From positions 310,001-374,000 of the forward strand of contig NZ_CP109462.1 in assembly GCF_036227565.1 (NCBI RefSeq): a stretch of DNA of 64,000 nt, written 5' to 3'. The notes beneath the pieces were generated by a model, which was given only the letters and a program-made list of their open reading frames with translations, did no database searches and was not told where the DNA came from. A program made the position numbers and the translations under genes. This document shows, piece after piece, positions 1-7,656 of this stretch (the first letter of the stretch is position 1; each line of letters begins with the position of its first letter). The DNA comes from Streptomyces sp. NBC_01454. Lineage in GTDB: Bacteria > Actinomycetota > Actinomycetes > Streptomycetales > Streptomycetaceae.

Positions 1-261
1 CGAGGCCGGCAGGCTCCAGCATGGCGATGTCGTGGGCCAGTTCCGGGCTTTCGGCGTCGGCGAGCGGCAGCAATGCGAGAGCAGCCGTCGTACCCAGGGG
101 AACCTCCAACGACGAGCCGGACGGCCACAGCGACGTGACCGTGCCGATCAGGCGCCGAGCATGCGCCTGAGGGTCCTCGGGCAAAAACGCCCGCCGGGCA
201 TGTGCCGAGGGGAGCCACGTCGGATCCCGCAGAAGCGTCCGGTCGGGTTCTTCACTGTTCA
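1..261 (-). CDS. Hypothetical protein, C-terminal part outside the window
   Basis: The frame opens with ATG at 261 and runs without a stop to base 1, so only the first 87 residues are visible. The start is supported by an AGGAG ribosome site about 8 bases upstream. It lies 12 bases after the stop of the methyltransferase-like gene, so it is probably the last visible gene of the operon starting at the promoter at 2198-2226. The protein begins MNSEEPDRTLLRDPTW and is rich in Leu, Ala and Pro. I recognise no domain. Confidence 0.6.
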
Positions 262-273
262 TGGTGCTCCTGT

Positions 274-1332
274 TCACGCGGCGCGGTCGGCCGTGACGGC
301 GTCGAGCATCCGGACCGCGTCCCGGGTGGCCAGGGCGAATGCCGTGGCCTGGCGGATCGTGTCCCGGTGGGCCTGCATCGCTCGCTGGTGGGCGAAGGCC
401 TCGCGGCTCAGGTCGCCCTGGGCAAGGGTGTCGCCCACGACCACGACCGCTCTCGGGCCGAGGTCCCAGACGACGGTGTTGACGGCAGCCCCGGCGGCGG
501 CGAGCGGGTTGAGCTCCTGCATGACCCAGGTGCGCTCGTGCGGATTCAGTCCGCGCTCGCGCATGCCCTGGACTGCCGACCGGAACATGCCGCCGGTGCC
601 GGCGGTCGGCTCGTTGAACGACTCCCCGACGGGGGAACCCTCGGTGGTGTCCATGAGCATGCGCGCCATCAGATCGGTGATCTCGGGCGGGGTGTGGTAC
701 TCGCCCAGGCCCTTGCGTGAGCTGTTGTGCCGAAGGTTGGTGATGGTCCACGACATCAGGTCGATGTCGCAGCGGAAGTACGGGTCGCTGTCTCCGGTGT
801 ACTGGAGCACGCCCGCGCGCAGTGCGGCCCGGGTGACCGCCGCGATCCCGCGCAGTTCCTGTTCACCGAGGTCTTCCTCCGTCCAGCGGAAGATCGGTGC
901 GGCGACGTCCATGAGGTCGGGCCGCAGCATCCAGGTCGCGGCGTACACCTCGGCGTAGCCCTTGACCAGGACACGCGGGGGCTGGGCGGCGATGTAACTG
1001 GAGAGAGCGCCTGCATGCGTCGCGCCCTGAGACTTGACGGGCCACAGCGCCAGGGCCGCGACGACGCCCACCGGGATGTCCATGCGGCTGCTGCCGCAAC
1101 TCCCGTACCAGGCATCGGCGATCGATTCCCCGAGGTCGGCGCCGCTGCGCCGCGTGATGTGAAAGCGGGGCGGGTTGCTGACTCCGGCGTGCCGGGCGCA
1201 CCCGGGATCGGCGCAGTCGGGGCTGTCGGCGGCCGGCGCCTCAGGAACGAGAGCGAGGGCGGGGGTGGGGGCGGACTGCCGGACGGAGGACAGGGCCTCC
1301 GTGAGACGGGCAGCGAAATCAGGCTGGGCCAT
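274..1332 (-). CDS. HsdM-like N6-adenine DNA methyltransferase, apparently without the NPPY motif
   Basis: This 352-residue protein has the signature of the type I/Eco57I adenine methyltransferases: YHTPPEITDLMARM followed near residue 234 by the SAM-binding loop NEPTAGTGGM, then a stretch ending in a GDTL turn. Those features are seen in the sequence. The catalytic (N/D)PP(Y/F) motif that should follow is absent, because the protein ends about 45 residues later in an Ala-rich tail. Family members are usually longer. It may therefore bind SAM or DNA without methylating, or be a truncated remnant. No HsdS or HsdR partner is nearby. The start at 1332 was chosen because upstream codons overlap the preceding gene; its ribosome site is weak. 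It is the second gene of an operon. Confidence 0.7.
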   Translation of the reverse strand: MAQPDFAARLTEALSSVRQSAPTPALALVPEAPAADSPDCADPGCARHAGVSNPPRFHITRRSGADLGESIADAWYGSCGSSRMDIPVGVVAALALWPVKSQGATHAGALSSYIAAQPPRVLVKGYAEVYAATWMLRPDLMDVAAPIFRWTEEDLGEQELRGIAAVTRAALRAGVLQYTGDSDPYFRCDIDLMSWTITNLRHNSSRKGLGEYHTPPEITDLMARMLMDTTEGSPVGESFNEPTAGTGGMFRSAVQGMRERGLNPHERTWVMQELNPLAAAGAAVNTVVWDLGPRAVVVVGDTLAQGDLSREAFAHQRAMQAHRDTIRQATAFALATRDAVRMLDAVTADRAA

Positions 1333-1412
1333 GAGAGAGCTGACTTTCGTGCTGTGCTGGTGAATTGCGTCGGGACCAGAGGGCGCGGCAGGTGGCTGCG
1401 GCGACCGCGTTG

Positions 1413-2081
1413 TCAGCAGGGACCTGCTGTGATCCGTGTCGCGGGGGCGACCGTGGGCCATACGACGGTGCCGGGCGTGACGTGTGCGCGCTCCCGGCTG
1501 AAGTGCCGCCGTGCCGCGAGCTCGGCGCCGTCGGCGCGGGCCTGCGTGGTCTCGTAGGACGACAGGCCGCCGGCGTACAGGGCGTTGTAGAGCGCGTCGT
1601 AGGCGGCGGCGTTCTCGTCGGGGGTGCGGTAGACCGCGAGGAGAGCCATGCGGTGGCCGTGATCGACGAACGCGATGGTCCACGCGTCGAGGGCTGCCGG
1701 CGGGTATCCGGCGGCCTGCGCGTCGTCGAGGGCGTGAGTGAAGGCCGCAGTGTCGACCGATGTGTACTCGTGCCAGGGCAAGGTGCCGTGTCCGGGGGCG
1801 AACCGGCCGGCTGCGTCGGGTGTGCAGCGCTCGACGACTCTCGGCGGGCGGCCGCGGTCGAGGATCTCGGCGATCCCGTCGGCGAGCCGGATCCTTGGGG
1901 TGTCCGGTGTGACGGTTCGGGCCTCATCGGCGATCTGGCGCATCACCTGAGCCGTGAAGCGGGGCAGGACCATTCCGTCGCGCCGGTGGCCGAGGACCTC
2001 GGCGTCGTAGGGCCCGAGCTCGTTGTAGGTGACCGAGGAGGGAAACCACTCGGCCACAGGGCCGGAGGGCTGGGGGTTCAT
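1413..2081 (-). CDS. Hypothetical protein (222 aa), first gene of its operon
   Basis: This is the first gene downstream of the conserved promoter at 2198-2226, with a leader of roughly 110 bases. ATG at 2081 is the first good start inside the transcript. An ORF extending further upstream would run into the promoter and is rejected. The protein has an acidic N-terminus and mixed alpha/beta composition, with a WTIAFVDHGHRMALLAVYRT stretch in the middle. No family is recognised. It is followed after 80 bases by the HsdM-like gene. Confidence 0.65.
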   Translation of the reverse strand: MNPQPSGPVAEWFPSSVTYNELGPYDAEVLGHRRDGMVLPRFTAQVMRQIADEARTVTPDTPRIRLADGIAEILDRGRPPRVVERCTPDAAGRFAPGHGTLPWHEYTSVDTAAFTHALDDAQAAGYPPAALDAWTIAFVDHGHRMALLAVYRTPDENAAAYDALYNALYAGGLSSYETTQARADGAELAARRHFSRERAHVTPGTVVWPTVAPATRITAGPC

Positions 2082-2197
2082 GCTGGTGGGTCTCTGTCGA
2101 GGAGAATCCGCGGGCCTGGGCGCCGCGGCGTGATGTTCGTAGACGAAGGGTGCGATCCGACGACACGTCGGACGGAGGCTCTCGCCACGGTTCACTA

Positions 2198-2226
2198 ACA
2201 GTACTGACATATTTCCAATTACGCAA
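2198..2226 (-). promoter_or_regulatory. Conserved plasmid promoter, copy 1
   Basis: On the minus strand the -35 box is TTGCGT (2226-2221), the 17-bp spacer starts AATTGGAAATA, and the -10 box is TACTGT (2203-2198). The spacer sequence is conserved with 11 other sites in this window, which indicates a regulator site built into the core promoter. It faces the gene starting at 2081 and lies directly after the stop of the 2228-3031 gene. Confidence 0.85.
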
Positions 2227-2227
2227 T

Positions 2228-3031
2228 CTACCTGGTGCCGCCGACCCAGAGAAGCCGGAACGCGGCCTTGAACTGCTCGTGGCGGGCCGGCGCATCAGGA
2301 AGCGCACGCCGTAGCCGGACCCGGAATTCCGGGCCGTGGGACCGGCCGCGCGGACGGGTTCCGTGCACCAGCTCGTGCACCAGGACGTACTCCAGAAGCA
2401 GCGGCGGGAGCTGGAAGACGGCCCAGTGCAGCGTCAGCTCGTGGGCGTGCTCCTGGTAGATCCCGCCACGCCGGCCAAGGTCCCGAACTGCGAGCTGCGG
2501 CAGCGGACGTCGGGTCCGCAGGCGGGACCAGCGGGCCGGCGCCGCCGTCTCCAGCCAGACGCGGCCGGCCCGGGCGTACCAGTCGATGATCGGCCGCGCG
2601 CCCTGCCGCGTGATGTCGCCGCGGTAGGCCACGAGCAGACCTGCGCCCACTTCCTGTCGGAGGTGAACCGGGACGGGGGTGTCGACCAGGTAGAGGCGGA
2701 CCGGAGTGCCCAGCCAGGTGAGCTTGCATCCGTCCGCGAGGTGCTTGTCAGGGTGCAGCGGGGCGCGTTCGGCCATGCGCTGGGCGTGGAGTTCGAGGCG
2801 CGAGGCGTTCTGCCGGACGAACCGGATGATCTCGCCCGGGGTCGACGTCGGCACGACACGGACAATGCGCCGGCCGTTCAGCTGTGTCGTCAGCGCGTGC
2901 CGTGCCCGCCGGTGCGACATCACGACGTCGAAGGTGCCAACGCCGAGGGTGCCGTCGGCCTCCAGAGCCGCGGTGATGTCATGGATGAGGGTGTCGGCCT
3001 CGGAGCCGCCCGGGGCGGCGGTCGGTGTCAT
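2228..3031 (-). CDS. M48/SprT-like (YgjP-type) zinc metallopeptidase
   Basis: The 267-residue protein ends in the pattern LLEYVLVHELVHGTRPRGRS followed by HGPEF, the HExxH zinc motif plus a third His typical of the YgjP/DUF45 and M48-like peptidases. It is preceded by the usual beta-strand stretch ending WAVFQLPP. These residues are visible. Proteolytic activity is inferred from the family. The start at 3031 is the first ATG of the clear coding block. It follows the 3172-4362 gene after 140 bases that hold a perfect hairpin, so transcription from the promoter at 4429 may be partly attenuated before it. Confidence 0.75.
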   Translation of the reverse strand: MTPTAAPGGSEADTLIHDITAALEADGTLGVGTFDVVMSHRRARHALTTQLNGRRIVRVVPTSTPGEIIRFVRQNASRLELHAQRMAERAPLHPDKHLADGCKLTWLGTPVRLYLVDTPVPVHLRQEVGAGLLVAYRGDITRQGARPIIDWYARAGRVWLETAAPARWSRLRTRRPLPQLAVRDLGRRGGIYQEHAHELTLHWAVFQLPPLLLEYVLVHELVHGTRPRGRSHGPEFRVRLRRALPDAPARHEQFKAAFRLLWVGGTR

Positions 3032-3122
3032 GGAGAAACTTCTTTCGTCAGGGTTGGTGGTGGACGCCGGCGCCCGTCGGCGCGTCCTGCAGTTGCGCAC
3101 CGGCGGCAACGCGTGCGGCGGC

Positions 3123-3155
3123 GCCCTGGCGGGAGTCGAAGACTCCCGCCAGGGC
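3123..3155. terminator. Perfect 15-bp hairpin inside an operon
   Basis: Arms GCCCTGGCGGGAGTC and its exact complement are separated by GAA. The hairpin lies between two minus-strand genes, 17 bases after the stop of the upstream gene at 3172. It could be a terminator, or an RNA-processing or stabilising element for the upstream message. Confidence 0.7.
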
Positions 3156-3171
3156 CGTACGGCCGGGGTGG

Positions 3172-4362
3172 TTATCGGGGATTGGGGATCTTGCCCCAGA
3201 CGTGAACGGGACCCTTGGCGGGCCGTACAGGCATGCCCTTGGGGCCGTTGTGGTGACCGGCGATGATGCGTTCGGCATGGGCACAGCCGTCGGGGTGGGC
3301 GCGCGTGTTCAGGCACCGGTTGGGGCTGCGGTAGGGAGCGACATCCCAGCGGAAGGCCGTACTCGGCGCCCGGCGCGGCTCGCTCGCCTGCTGGTCCTTC
3401 TGAACGGCATCCGGCGAGGGCCGGTGGCGAGGCAGCAGCCGGACGACGTTGACGTCGCCTTCACTCAGTCCTTCTCGGCGATCGCGCTTGCGCCCGGCCC
3501 GGTCGCGGTGGACCACCTCCTTCTCGGTCCATGCGTGCTTGCCCTCCTGGGCCATCAGCTGCCAAGCGGTGTACACGATCTGTGCCCAGGCGCCCGTCGT
3601 GCCGAGCGGCGTGCTGGAATCGGGGAAGCGATCGCCCTTGCGCAGCACCGTTTCGTTGTCCCACATGAGCTCCGGCTGCCGACGGTAGAACTCGGCTATG
3701 TCGCCCGCCCGTACGGCGCTGTGCTCGTCCAGGGGCAGCAGTGCGTCGGGGTCGAGCGTGTCGTAGATCCGCCCGGCCGTGTAAAACGTCAGCCAGATGC
3801 CCTGGCGGCCGGGTGCGATCAGCCTCCTGCCGTGCACCGAGTTGGCGAACCACCGAGCGGCTCCCCCCAGGACCTGATCCGGGCTCCACAGAGACCAGGA
3901 GACGCCGACGATCGGAGTCGGCACGCTCATCTCGCAAAGGTGCTCGGGAGCATCCGGTCCGCCGGCCTTGCGGTCGTACGAGCCGATGGGATCGGCGAAG
4001 ACCATCAGGCCGCTGGGGGAGGGCAGACGGTCCGTGGTGATCTCTTCCGTCGGCGCCGTCCGCCCGGCGGCGACGGCCAGCCCGGTCATGTCCTCGTCGG
4101 CGAAGTAGAGGCGGGCGTCACGGAGCCGCTGCGACTCCTGCCCGCACAGGACCAGCGAGGCGGCGGAGTGAGGGTCCGGGGCTCCGGGGAGGTACGGGTA
4201 CAGGGAGGAACTGCCGCGCCGCAGCGACTCGGCCATGTTCAGCAGCCCGAAGCGCGTGCGCTGGTGCTCCTCCATGGCCTGGCGCAGCTCGGGAAGGCGC
4301 TTGGGCTCAGGGGGAGTCCAGGTGTGAACGACGGGAGACGGCAGTGAGCCGAGGGTGCGCAT
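3172..4362 (-). CDS. Hypothetical protein (396 aa)
   Basis: This is the first gene after the promoter at 4429-4457, with a GAGG ribosome site before ATG 4362. The C-terminal 90 residues (VNVVRLL...CLNTRAHPDGCAHAERIIAGHHNG...VHVWGKIPNP) resemble a basic tail I associate with hypothetical proteins of actinobacterial mobile elements; this is a recollection, not a search. The central part contains a hydrophobic, Trp-rich block (VGVSWSLWSPDQ). No catalytic motif is recognised. The protein may be soluble and nucleic-acid associated, but no function is assigned. Confidence 0.65.
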   Translation of the reverse strand: MRTLGSLPSPVVHTWTPPEPKRLPELRQAMEEHQRTRFGLLNMAESLRRGSSSLYPYLPGAPDPHSAASLVLCGQESQRLRDARLYFADEDMTGLAVAAGRTAPTEEITTDRLPSPSGLMVFADPIGSYDRKAGGPDAPEHLCEMSVPTPIVGVSWSLWSPDQVLGGAARWFANSVHGRRLIAPGRQGIWLTFYTAGRIYDTLDPDALLPLDEHSAVRAGDIAEFYRRQPELMWDNETVLRKGDRFPDSSTPLGTTGAWAQIVYTAWQLMAQEGKHAWTEKEVVHRDRAGRKRDRREGLSEGDVNVVRLLPRHRPSPDAVQKDQQASEPRRAPSTAFRWDVAPYRSPNRCLNTRAHPDGCAHAERIIAGHHNGPKGMPVRPAKGPVHVWGKIPNPR

Positions 4363-4428
4363 GATGCCTCGTCAGTAGCTTGTGCGTGTGCGAGAAGGCG
4401 GGGGCGAGTAAGCCGCACCGGCTCCAAT

Positions 4429-4457
4429 AAGCTACATCTATAAATCCAATTAAACAA
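4429..4457 (-). promoter_or_regulatory. Conserved plasmid promoter, copy 2
   Basis: Minus strand: -35 TTGTTT (4457-4452), 17-bp spacer AATTGGATTTATAGATG, -10 TAGCTT (4434-4429). It drives the gene starting at 4362, with a leader of about 60 bases. Confidence 0.8.
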
Positions 4458-4465
4458 TAAGTCTC

Positions 4466-4816
4466 TCAGTGGCGAGGCCCCTCCACCACGGAACGCGCGT
4501 ATCCGTGAGCTGCCTTGGTGTCCTTGGGATTGCCCAGCACGGTGGCGAGCGCGTACACGAGCCCCCGGAGCTGGTGGCTGATGCTGTCACGGGTGATCCA
4601 GTCCTGTGCCGCATCGCATCGCTGCCGCGCTTCGGCGATCTGCAGGGCCAGATCCTGTGCGACGTGTGCGAGCGCGGCCCCGCACAGGGCGTCGACGTCC
4701 GCGGCGGCACGCTCTTCCGGCACGCCGGCGTCGGCGAGCCTGCTGATCATGTCGCGGCGCCGGCTCATCAGGTCGGTCGCGGAGGGTTCTCGGCCGCCGC
4801 GGGCGGTGACGGTCAT
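4466..4816 (-). CDS. Hypothetical protein (116 aa), helical
   Basis: This small, mostly alpha-helical, charged protein has Ala/Arg/Asp-rich helices (SRRRDMISRLADAGVPEERA) and two Cys. It is the second gene of the operon from 6202, separated from the first by an 80-base gap that contains an 11-bp hairpin. The start at 4816 is the first ATG, with a weak AAAG ribosome site. It ends only 9 bases before the next promoter. No family is recognised. Confidence 0.55.
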   Translation of the reverse strand: MTVTARGGREPSATDLMSRRRDMISRLADAGVPEERAAADVDALCGAALAHVAQDLALQIAEARQRCDAAQDWITRDSISHQLRGLVYALATVLGNPKDTKAAHGYARSVVEGPRH

Positions 4817-4836
4817 TCTGCTGGCTTTCTGGACGG

Positions 4837-4870
4837 CGGCGGCGGAGGCCTGTTGGGCTCTCCGCCGCCG
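4837..4870. terminator. Hairpin between two operon genes
   Basis: An 11-bp stem CGGCGGCGGAG/CTCCGCCGCCG has a 12-base loop and lies 26 bases after the stop of the 4897-6114 gene. It probably sets the ratio of the two genes or ends part of the transcript. Confidence 0.6.
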
Positions 4871-4896
4871 GAGGGGTGTAGGGCGGCTGCGGCGAC

Positions 4897-6114
4897 TCAG
4901 AACACCGGGATGATCACTCCCTGCGCCACGTCGCCGAAGGCGGCCGCGTTGACCAGCGTGGGGGCCACCCAGCGGACCTTCTTCCAGATCCGGCCGGGCC
5001 CGTGGAGGAACGTGTGCGGATGACCGCGTCGGATGTGAGGCAAGACGGAGCCGCCCAGTGCGACCGCGTGCTCACGAAGTCGCGCGACTCTGCTGTTGAA
5101 CGCCGCGATGGCTGGCCCCAGCCTCCAGCCCACCTGGTAGACGGTCGCGGGGCGTCCGCCCTTGGCGTTGTGGCGGCCGCGCATCGGGGCGGCCGACGGC
5201 GTCGGCATCACATCGGGCCGGTCGCTGCACATGTAGAGCATGTGCGAGATGACGAGCACCGCCAGGCGCCGCACGTAGCCGAGGGTGGCTGTGTCCGCCG
5301 ACCGGGGCCCGCCCTCGGCCAGTTCGGTCAGACTCACGCTGTCGTCGACCATCTTGCTGACCGTCGTGGTCCCGGCGGCCGCGTTGGCGAACAGCAGCAC
5401 TGAGCCGAGTCGGCCGTGAGCGGGGCGCACCAGAGCGCTCACCAGGTACATGGGGGTGTCGTCCGTGATCTCGGAGGTGCTGCATACGCCGCGCAGAGCC
5501 GGGCGGCCGACCACGAGGAAGCCCAGGACTTCGGATGGCGCGCCCTCGCTGTCGGCGACCACAGCCGGTCTCCTGAGCATGAACAGCGGGTCGGGGTGAG
5601 GAAGATGCCGCAGAACCTCGCCGGGGAACTCCGTGTCGACCTCCATGTCGACCAGGCTCTCCGACAGATCGGGATCAAGGTCATAGGCGACTTTCGTCCT
5701 GCGCCACTGCCGCACGGCGGCCACCATCTCGGCTCGCCCGATGAACATCTCGTCCCCGAGACCGCCGCGCGGACGCGGCATGTGGGAGGGGTCGATGTCC
5801 TCGCCGAGCGCCATCGGCACCAGGCCCATCAGTCCGGCCGCGCGCAGCGCTTCGCTGTGGGCCGACTCGATCTCTGTCGTGATCCGGTCCGCCAGGGAGG
5901 AGGCCGACCGGAAGTCGGTACGCGTGTAGTGCGTCCGGGGAGCCTCGGGGCCGCTGCGGGCGCGCGCCAGGAGCGGGATCAGTTCCGCCTTGGTGTAGTC
6001 GCTGGGCGGGGGGAGCAGCCGGGATGAGACGCCGGGGAGGGTGAAGGTCGGCCCAGGGGTCGGGCCGGGAGACGAAAACGTGCCTCGGTCGAGGCATGGG
6101 GATGGGGGAGTCAC
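4897..6114 (-). CDS. Hypothetical protein (405 aa) with a conserved C-terminal HIRRGH..TF..GPGR..RWVAP motif
   Basis: This is the first gene after the promoter at 6174-6202; GTG at 6114 has a GAGG site. The N-terminal third is helical and charged. The central part has a conserved-looking hydrophobic core (VLGFLVVGRPALRGV, LGYVRRLAVLVISHMLYM). The C-terminus reads VLPHIRRGHPHTFLHGPGR then WVAPTLVN. From memory, a similar C-terminal pattern (HxRRAHWHTFWxG...W.PP..VN) occurs in a family of plasmid and phage proteins that includes AcrVA2-type anti-CRISPR homologues. I could not test this. The safe call is an unknown protein of mobile elements. Confidence 0.65.
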   Translation of the reverse strand: MTPPSPCLDRGTFSSPGPTPGPTFTLPGVSSRLLPPPSDYTKAELIPLLARARSGPEAPRTHYTRTDFRSASSLADRITTEIESAHSEALRAAGLMGLVPMALGEDIDPSHMPRPRGGLGDEMFIGRAEMVAAVRQWRRTKVAYDLDPDLSESLVDMEVDTEFPGEVLRHLPHPDPLFMLRRPAVVADSEGAPSEVLGFLVVGRPALRGVCSTSEITDDTPMYLVSALVRPAHGRLGSVLLFANAAAGTTTVSKMVDDSVSLTELAEGGPRSADTATLGYVRRLAVLVISHMLYMCSDRPDVMPTPSAAPMRGRHNAKGGRPATVYQVGWRLGPAIAAFNSRVARLREHAVALGGSVLPHIRRGHPHTFLHGPGRIWKKVRWVAPTLVNAAAFGDVAQGVIIPVF

Positions 6115-6173
6115 AGGACAACCTCGTCAGGATGGAACACGAAGGGGGCGCTGGATCAGCCAGCGACCCCCTA

Positions 6174-6202
6174 AGGATACCGCATTATATCCAATTATGC
6201 AA
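6174..6202 (-). promoter_or_regulatory. Conserved plasmid promoter, copy 3
   Basis: Minus strand: -35 TTGCAT (6202-6197), 17-bp spacer beginning AATTGGATATAAT, -10 TATCCT (6179-6174). It begins 2 bases after the stop of the upstream gene at 6204 and drives the gene starting at 6114. Confidence 0.8.
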
Positions 6203-6203
6203 T

Positions 6204-6545
6204 TTACTGCGTTTCGCCCGCGGCTCCGCGGCTCTCCAGCGTGACGGGCGCGGTCACCTTCGCGATGTCTACGCACGCAGGCGTCTCCTCGCGAATGTCG
6301 GGGCCTCCGTTGCGGCGGCCTGTGCCGGCCACCAGGCCGCACTTCCTGTGCTCGGACCCGTTGTCGAGCACCTTGAGGTAGAGGTGAACGCACTCTGCGC
6401 AGCGCATCCCGGCCGCGAGCGGGCGCAGCGTCGCCGGATGGATGTCGGCGTCCAGGAACTTGCGTATGGAGCCGCGGCCTGCGTGGCCGGGAGCCTGAAC
6501 CGTGGTCCGGGCCTGGGTGTTCGGGGCAGTGGGTGTGTTGGTCAT
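6204..6545 (-). CDS. Small protein with a zinc-binding-like Cys pattern
   Basis: The 113-residue protein contains MRCAECVHLYLKVL, then HRKCG and PACVD, giving C-x2-C...C...C, which fits a structural zinc site. ATG 6545 follows an AAGGAA site and lies one base after the stop of the preceding membrane gene, so the two are translationally linked. It is the third gene of the operon from 7656. No family is recognised. Confidence 0.6.
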   Translation of the reverse strand: MTNTPTAPNTQARTTVQAPGHAGRGSIRKFLDADIHPATLRPLAAGMRCAECVHLYLKVLDNGSEHRKCGLVAGTGRRNGGPDIREETPACVDIAKVTAPVTLESRGAAGETQ

Positions 6546-6546
6546 T

Positions 6547-6855
6547 TCATTTCCTTGTTCCTGCTGTGCGATGTCGTGAGCGGCTTTCTCTGGCCTTCGC
6601 CGCGGCCGCGAAGGTGATGAGTGATGCCGTGGCGGCGACGGCGATGCCGTATGCCGAATACGTGCTCATCCGGGCCAGGGAGTCGATCGCGAAGGCGATG
6701 CCTGGAGCCTGCGGTGGGACTATGCCCGTCGCGGCCTGGGCGGTCATGCCGAGACCGGCGGAGGCGGTTGCCGTCACGGCGAGTCCGGGGACGAAGTGCC
6801 GGTGTGGCGCGATACGTGTCCCGCTGTTGGCCGTGCCCTTCTCGGTGATGGTCAC
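6547..6855 (-). CDS. Small two-span membrane protein
   Basis: This 102-residue protein starts with GTG at 6855 inside a GTGA overlap with the upstream stop. Two hydrophobic segments are visible, one around FVPGLAVTATASAGLGM and one around YGIAVAATASLITFAAAA. The C-terminus is basic, which suggests it faces the cytoplasm. The overlap with both neighbours indicates a tightly coupled three-gene operon. Function is unknown. Confidence 0.6.
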   Translation of the reverse strand: MTITEKGTANSGTRIAPHRHFVPGLAVTATASAGLGMTAQAATGIVPPQAPGIAFAIDSLARMSTYSAYGIAVAATASLITFAAAAKARESRSRHRTAGTRK

Positions 6856-7436
6856 AGGAGCCCGAGGGCGGGGTAGAGGGTGACCGTCCAGAGGTCGACG
6901 ATGCCGTCGGGCCACCTCTCGTCGCGGTGTGCCTCGTCGAGGCGGACGGTCATCTTGGGGCGGAAGGACATCCCGGGGAGGGGGTCGGGATCCAGGACCG
7001 TCCCCTGCCAGTTCTTGAGGTAGTCGATCACTCGGTCCCCTTCCCGGACCTGGGCGATCAGCGCGAAATGGAGACTGCTCTGGGCCTGCGGGTAGCGGGC
7101 CACTCGATTGCGCAACGCGCGGTAGCGGTTCGTCTCGGCTGCCGAAGCGTCTCCGCGCAAAACGGCCATCTCAAGGCGGCCGACTTCATCGGCCTGCTGG
7201 GAGTAGTCGGCGAAGGCTGCCTTCTCGCCGTCGCGGGCGAGCAGATCGAGGGGCTCGTCCCAGATCGGGCATGCGTCCGGGTCCGGGACGGCAGCGGTGA
7301 GGATCGCCACCTGGACGGCGCCGACCTCGTAGACGCGGCGTACCACGCCCTGGCGGCCTACCAGGTCCGTCACCGTTTGGCCCAGCCAGTCGGACTCGGT
7401 GAGGGGGATGGGGGCGGGAATGGAGTCGTTGTTCAC
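6852..7436 (-). CDS. Hypothetical protein (194 aa)
   Basis: This is the first gene after the promoter at 7628-7656, with a long leader of about 190 bases. GTG 7436 is preceded by GAGGAG. The N-terminus has a beta-rich segment (VGRQGVVRRVYEVGAVQVAIL) that could be a small SH3-like barrel, followed by a charged helical region. No family is recognised. It overlaps the next gene by 4 bases. Confidence 0.6.
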   Translation of the reverse strand: MNNDSIPAPIPLTESDWLGQTVTDLVGRQGVVRRVYEVGAVQVAILTAAVPDPDACPIWDEPLDLLARDGEKAAFADYSQQADEVGRLEMAVLRGDASAAETNRYRALRNRVARYPQAQSSLHFALIAQVREGDRVIDYLKNWQGTVLDPDPLPGMSFRPKMTVRLDEAHRDERWPDGIVDLWTVTLYPALGLL

Positions 7437-7627
7437 GAGTTACTCCTCGGGGGAGGCGGCGGAGGGTGCCGGGGCCAGCCGATCGACGACCCGGTGCCGC
7501 TGGAGGTGAGTGTCCTCGAGGCGGGACGGAGGTCGGCGGTGTCGGTACGTCACTCGGGGCGCGAACGTCTTCGGTGCGGGCTTCGCTGTAGCCGCTGCGC
7601 GCCGTCGCTGTCGGCACCCTTCCGCAA

Positions 7628-7656
7628 AGAGTACGCGAATAAAACCAATTATGCAA
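7628..7656 (-). promoter_or_regulatory. Conserved plasmid promoter, copy 4
   Basis: Minus strand: -35 TTGCAT (7656-7651), 17-bp spacer beginning AATTGGTTTTAT, -10 TACTCT (7633-7628). The -35 box overlaps the last codons of the upstream methyltransferase gene. Confidence 0.8.

Noticed and set aside
274..2081. Type I restriction-modification system
   Set aside because: Only an HsdM-like fragment without NPPY was found; no HsdS or HsdR.
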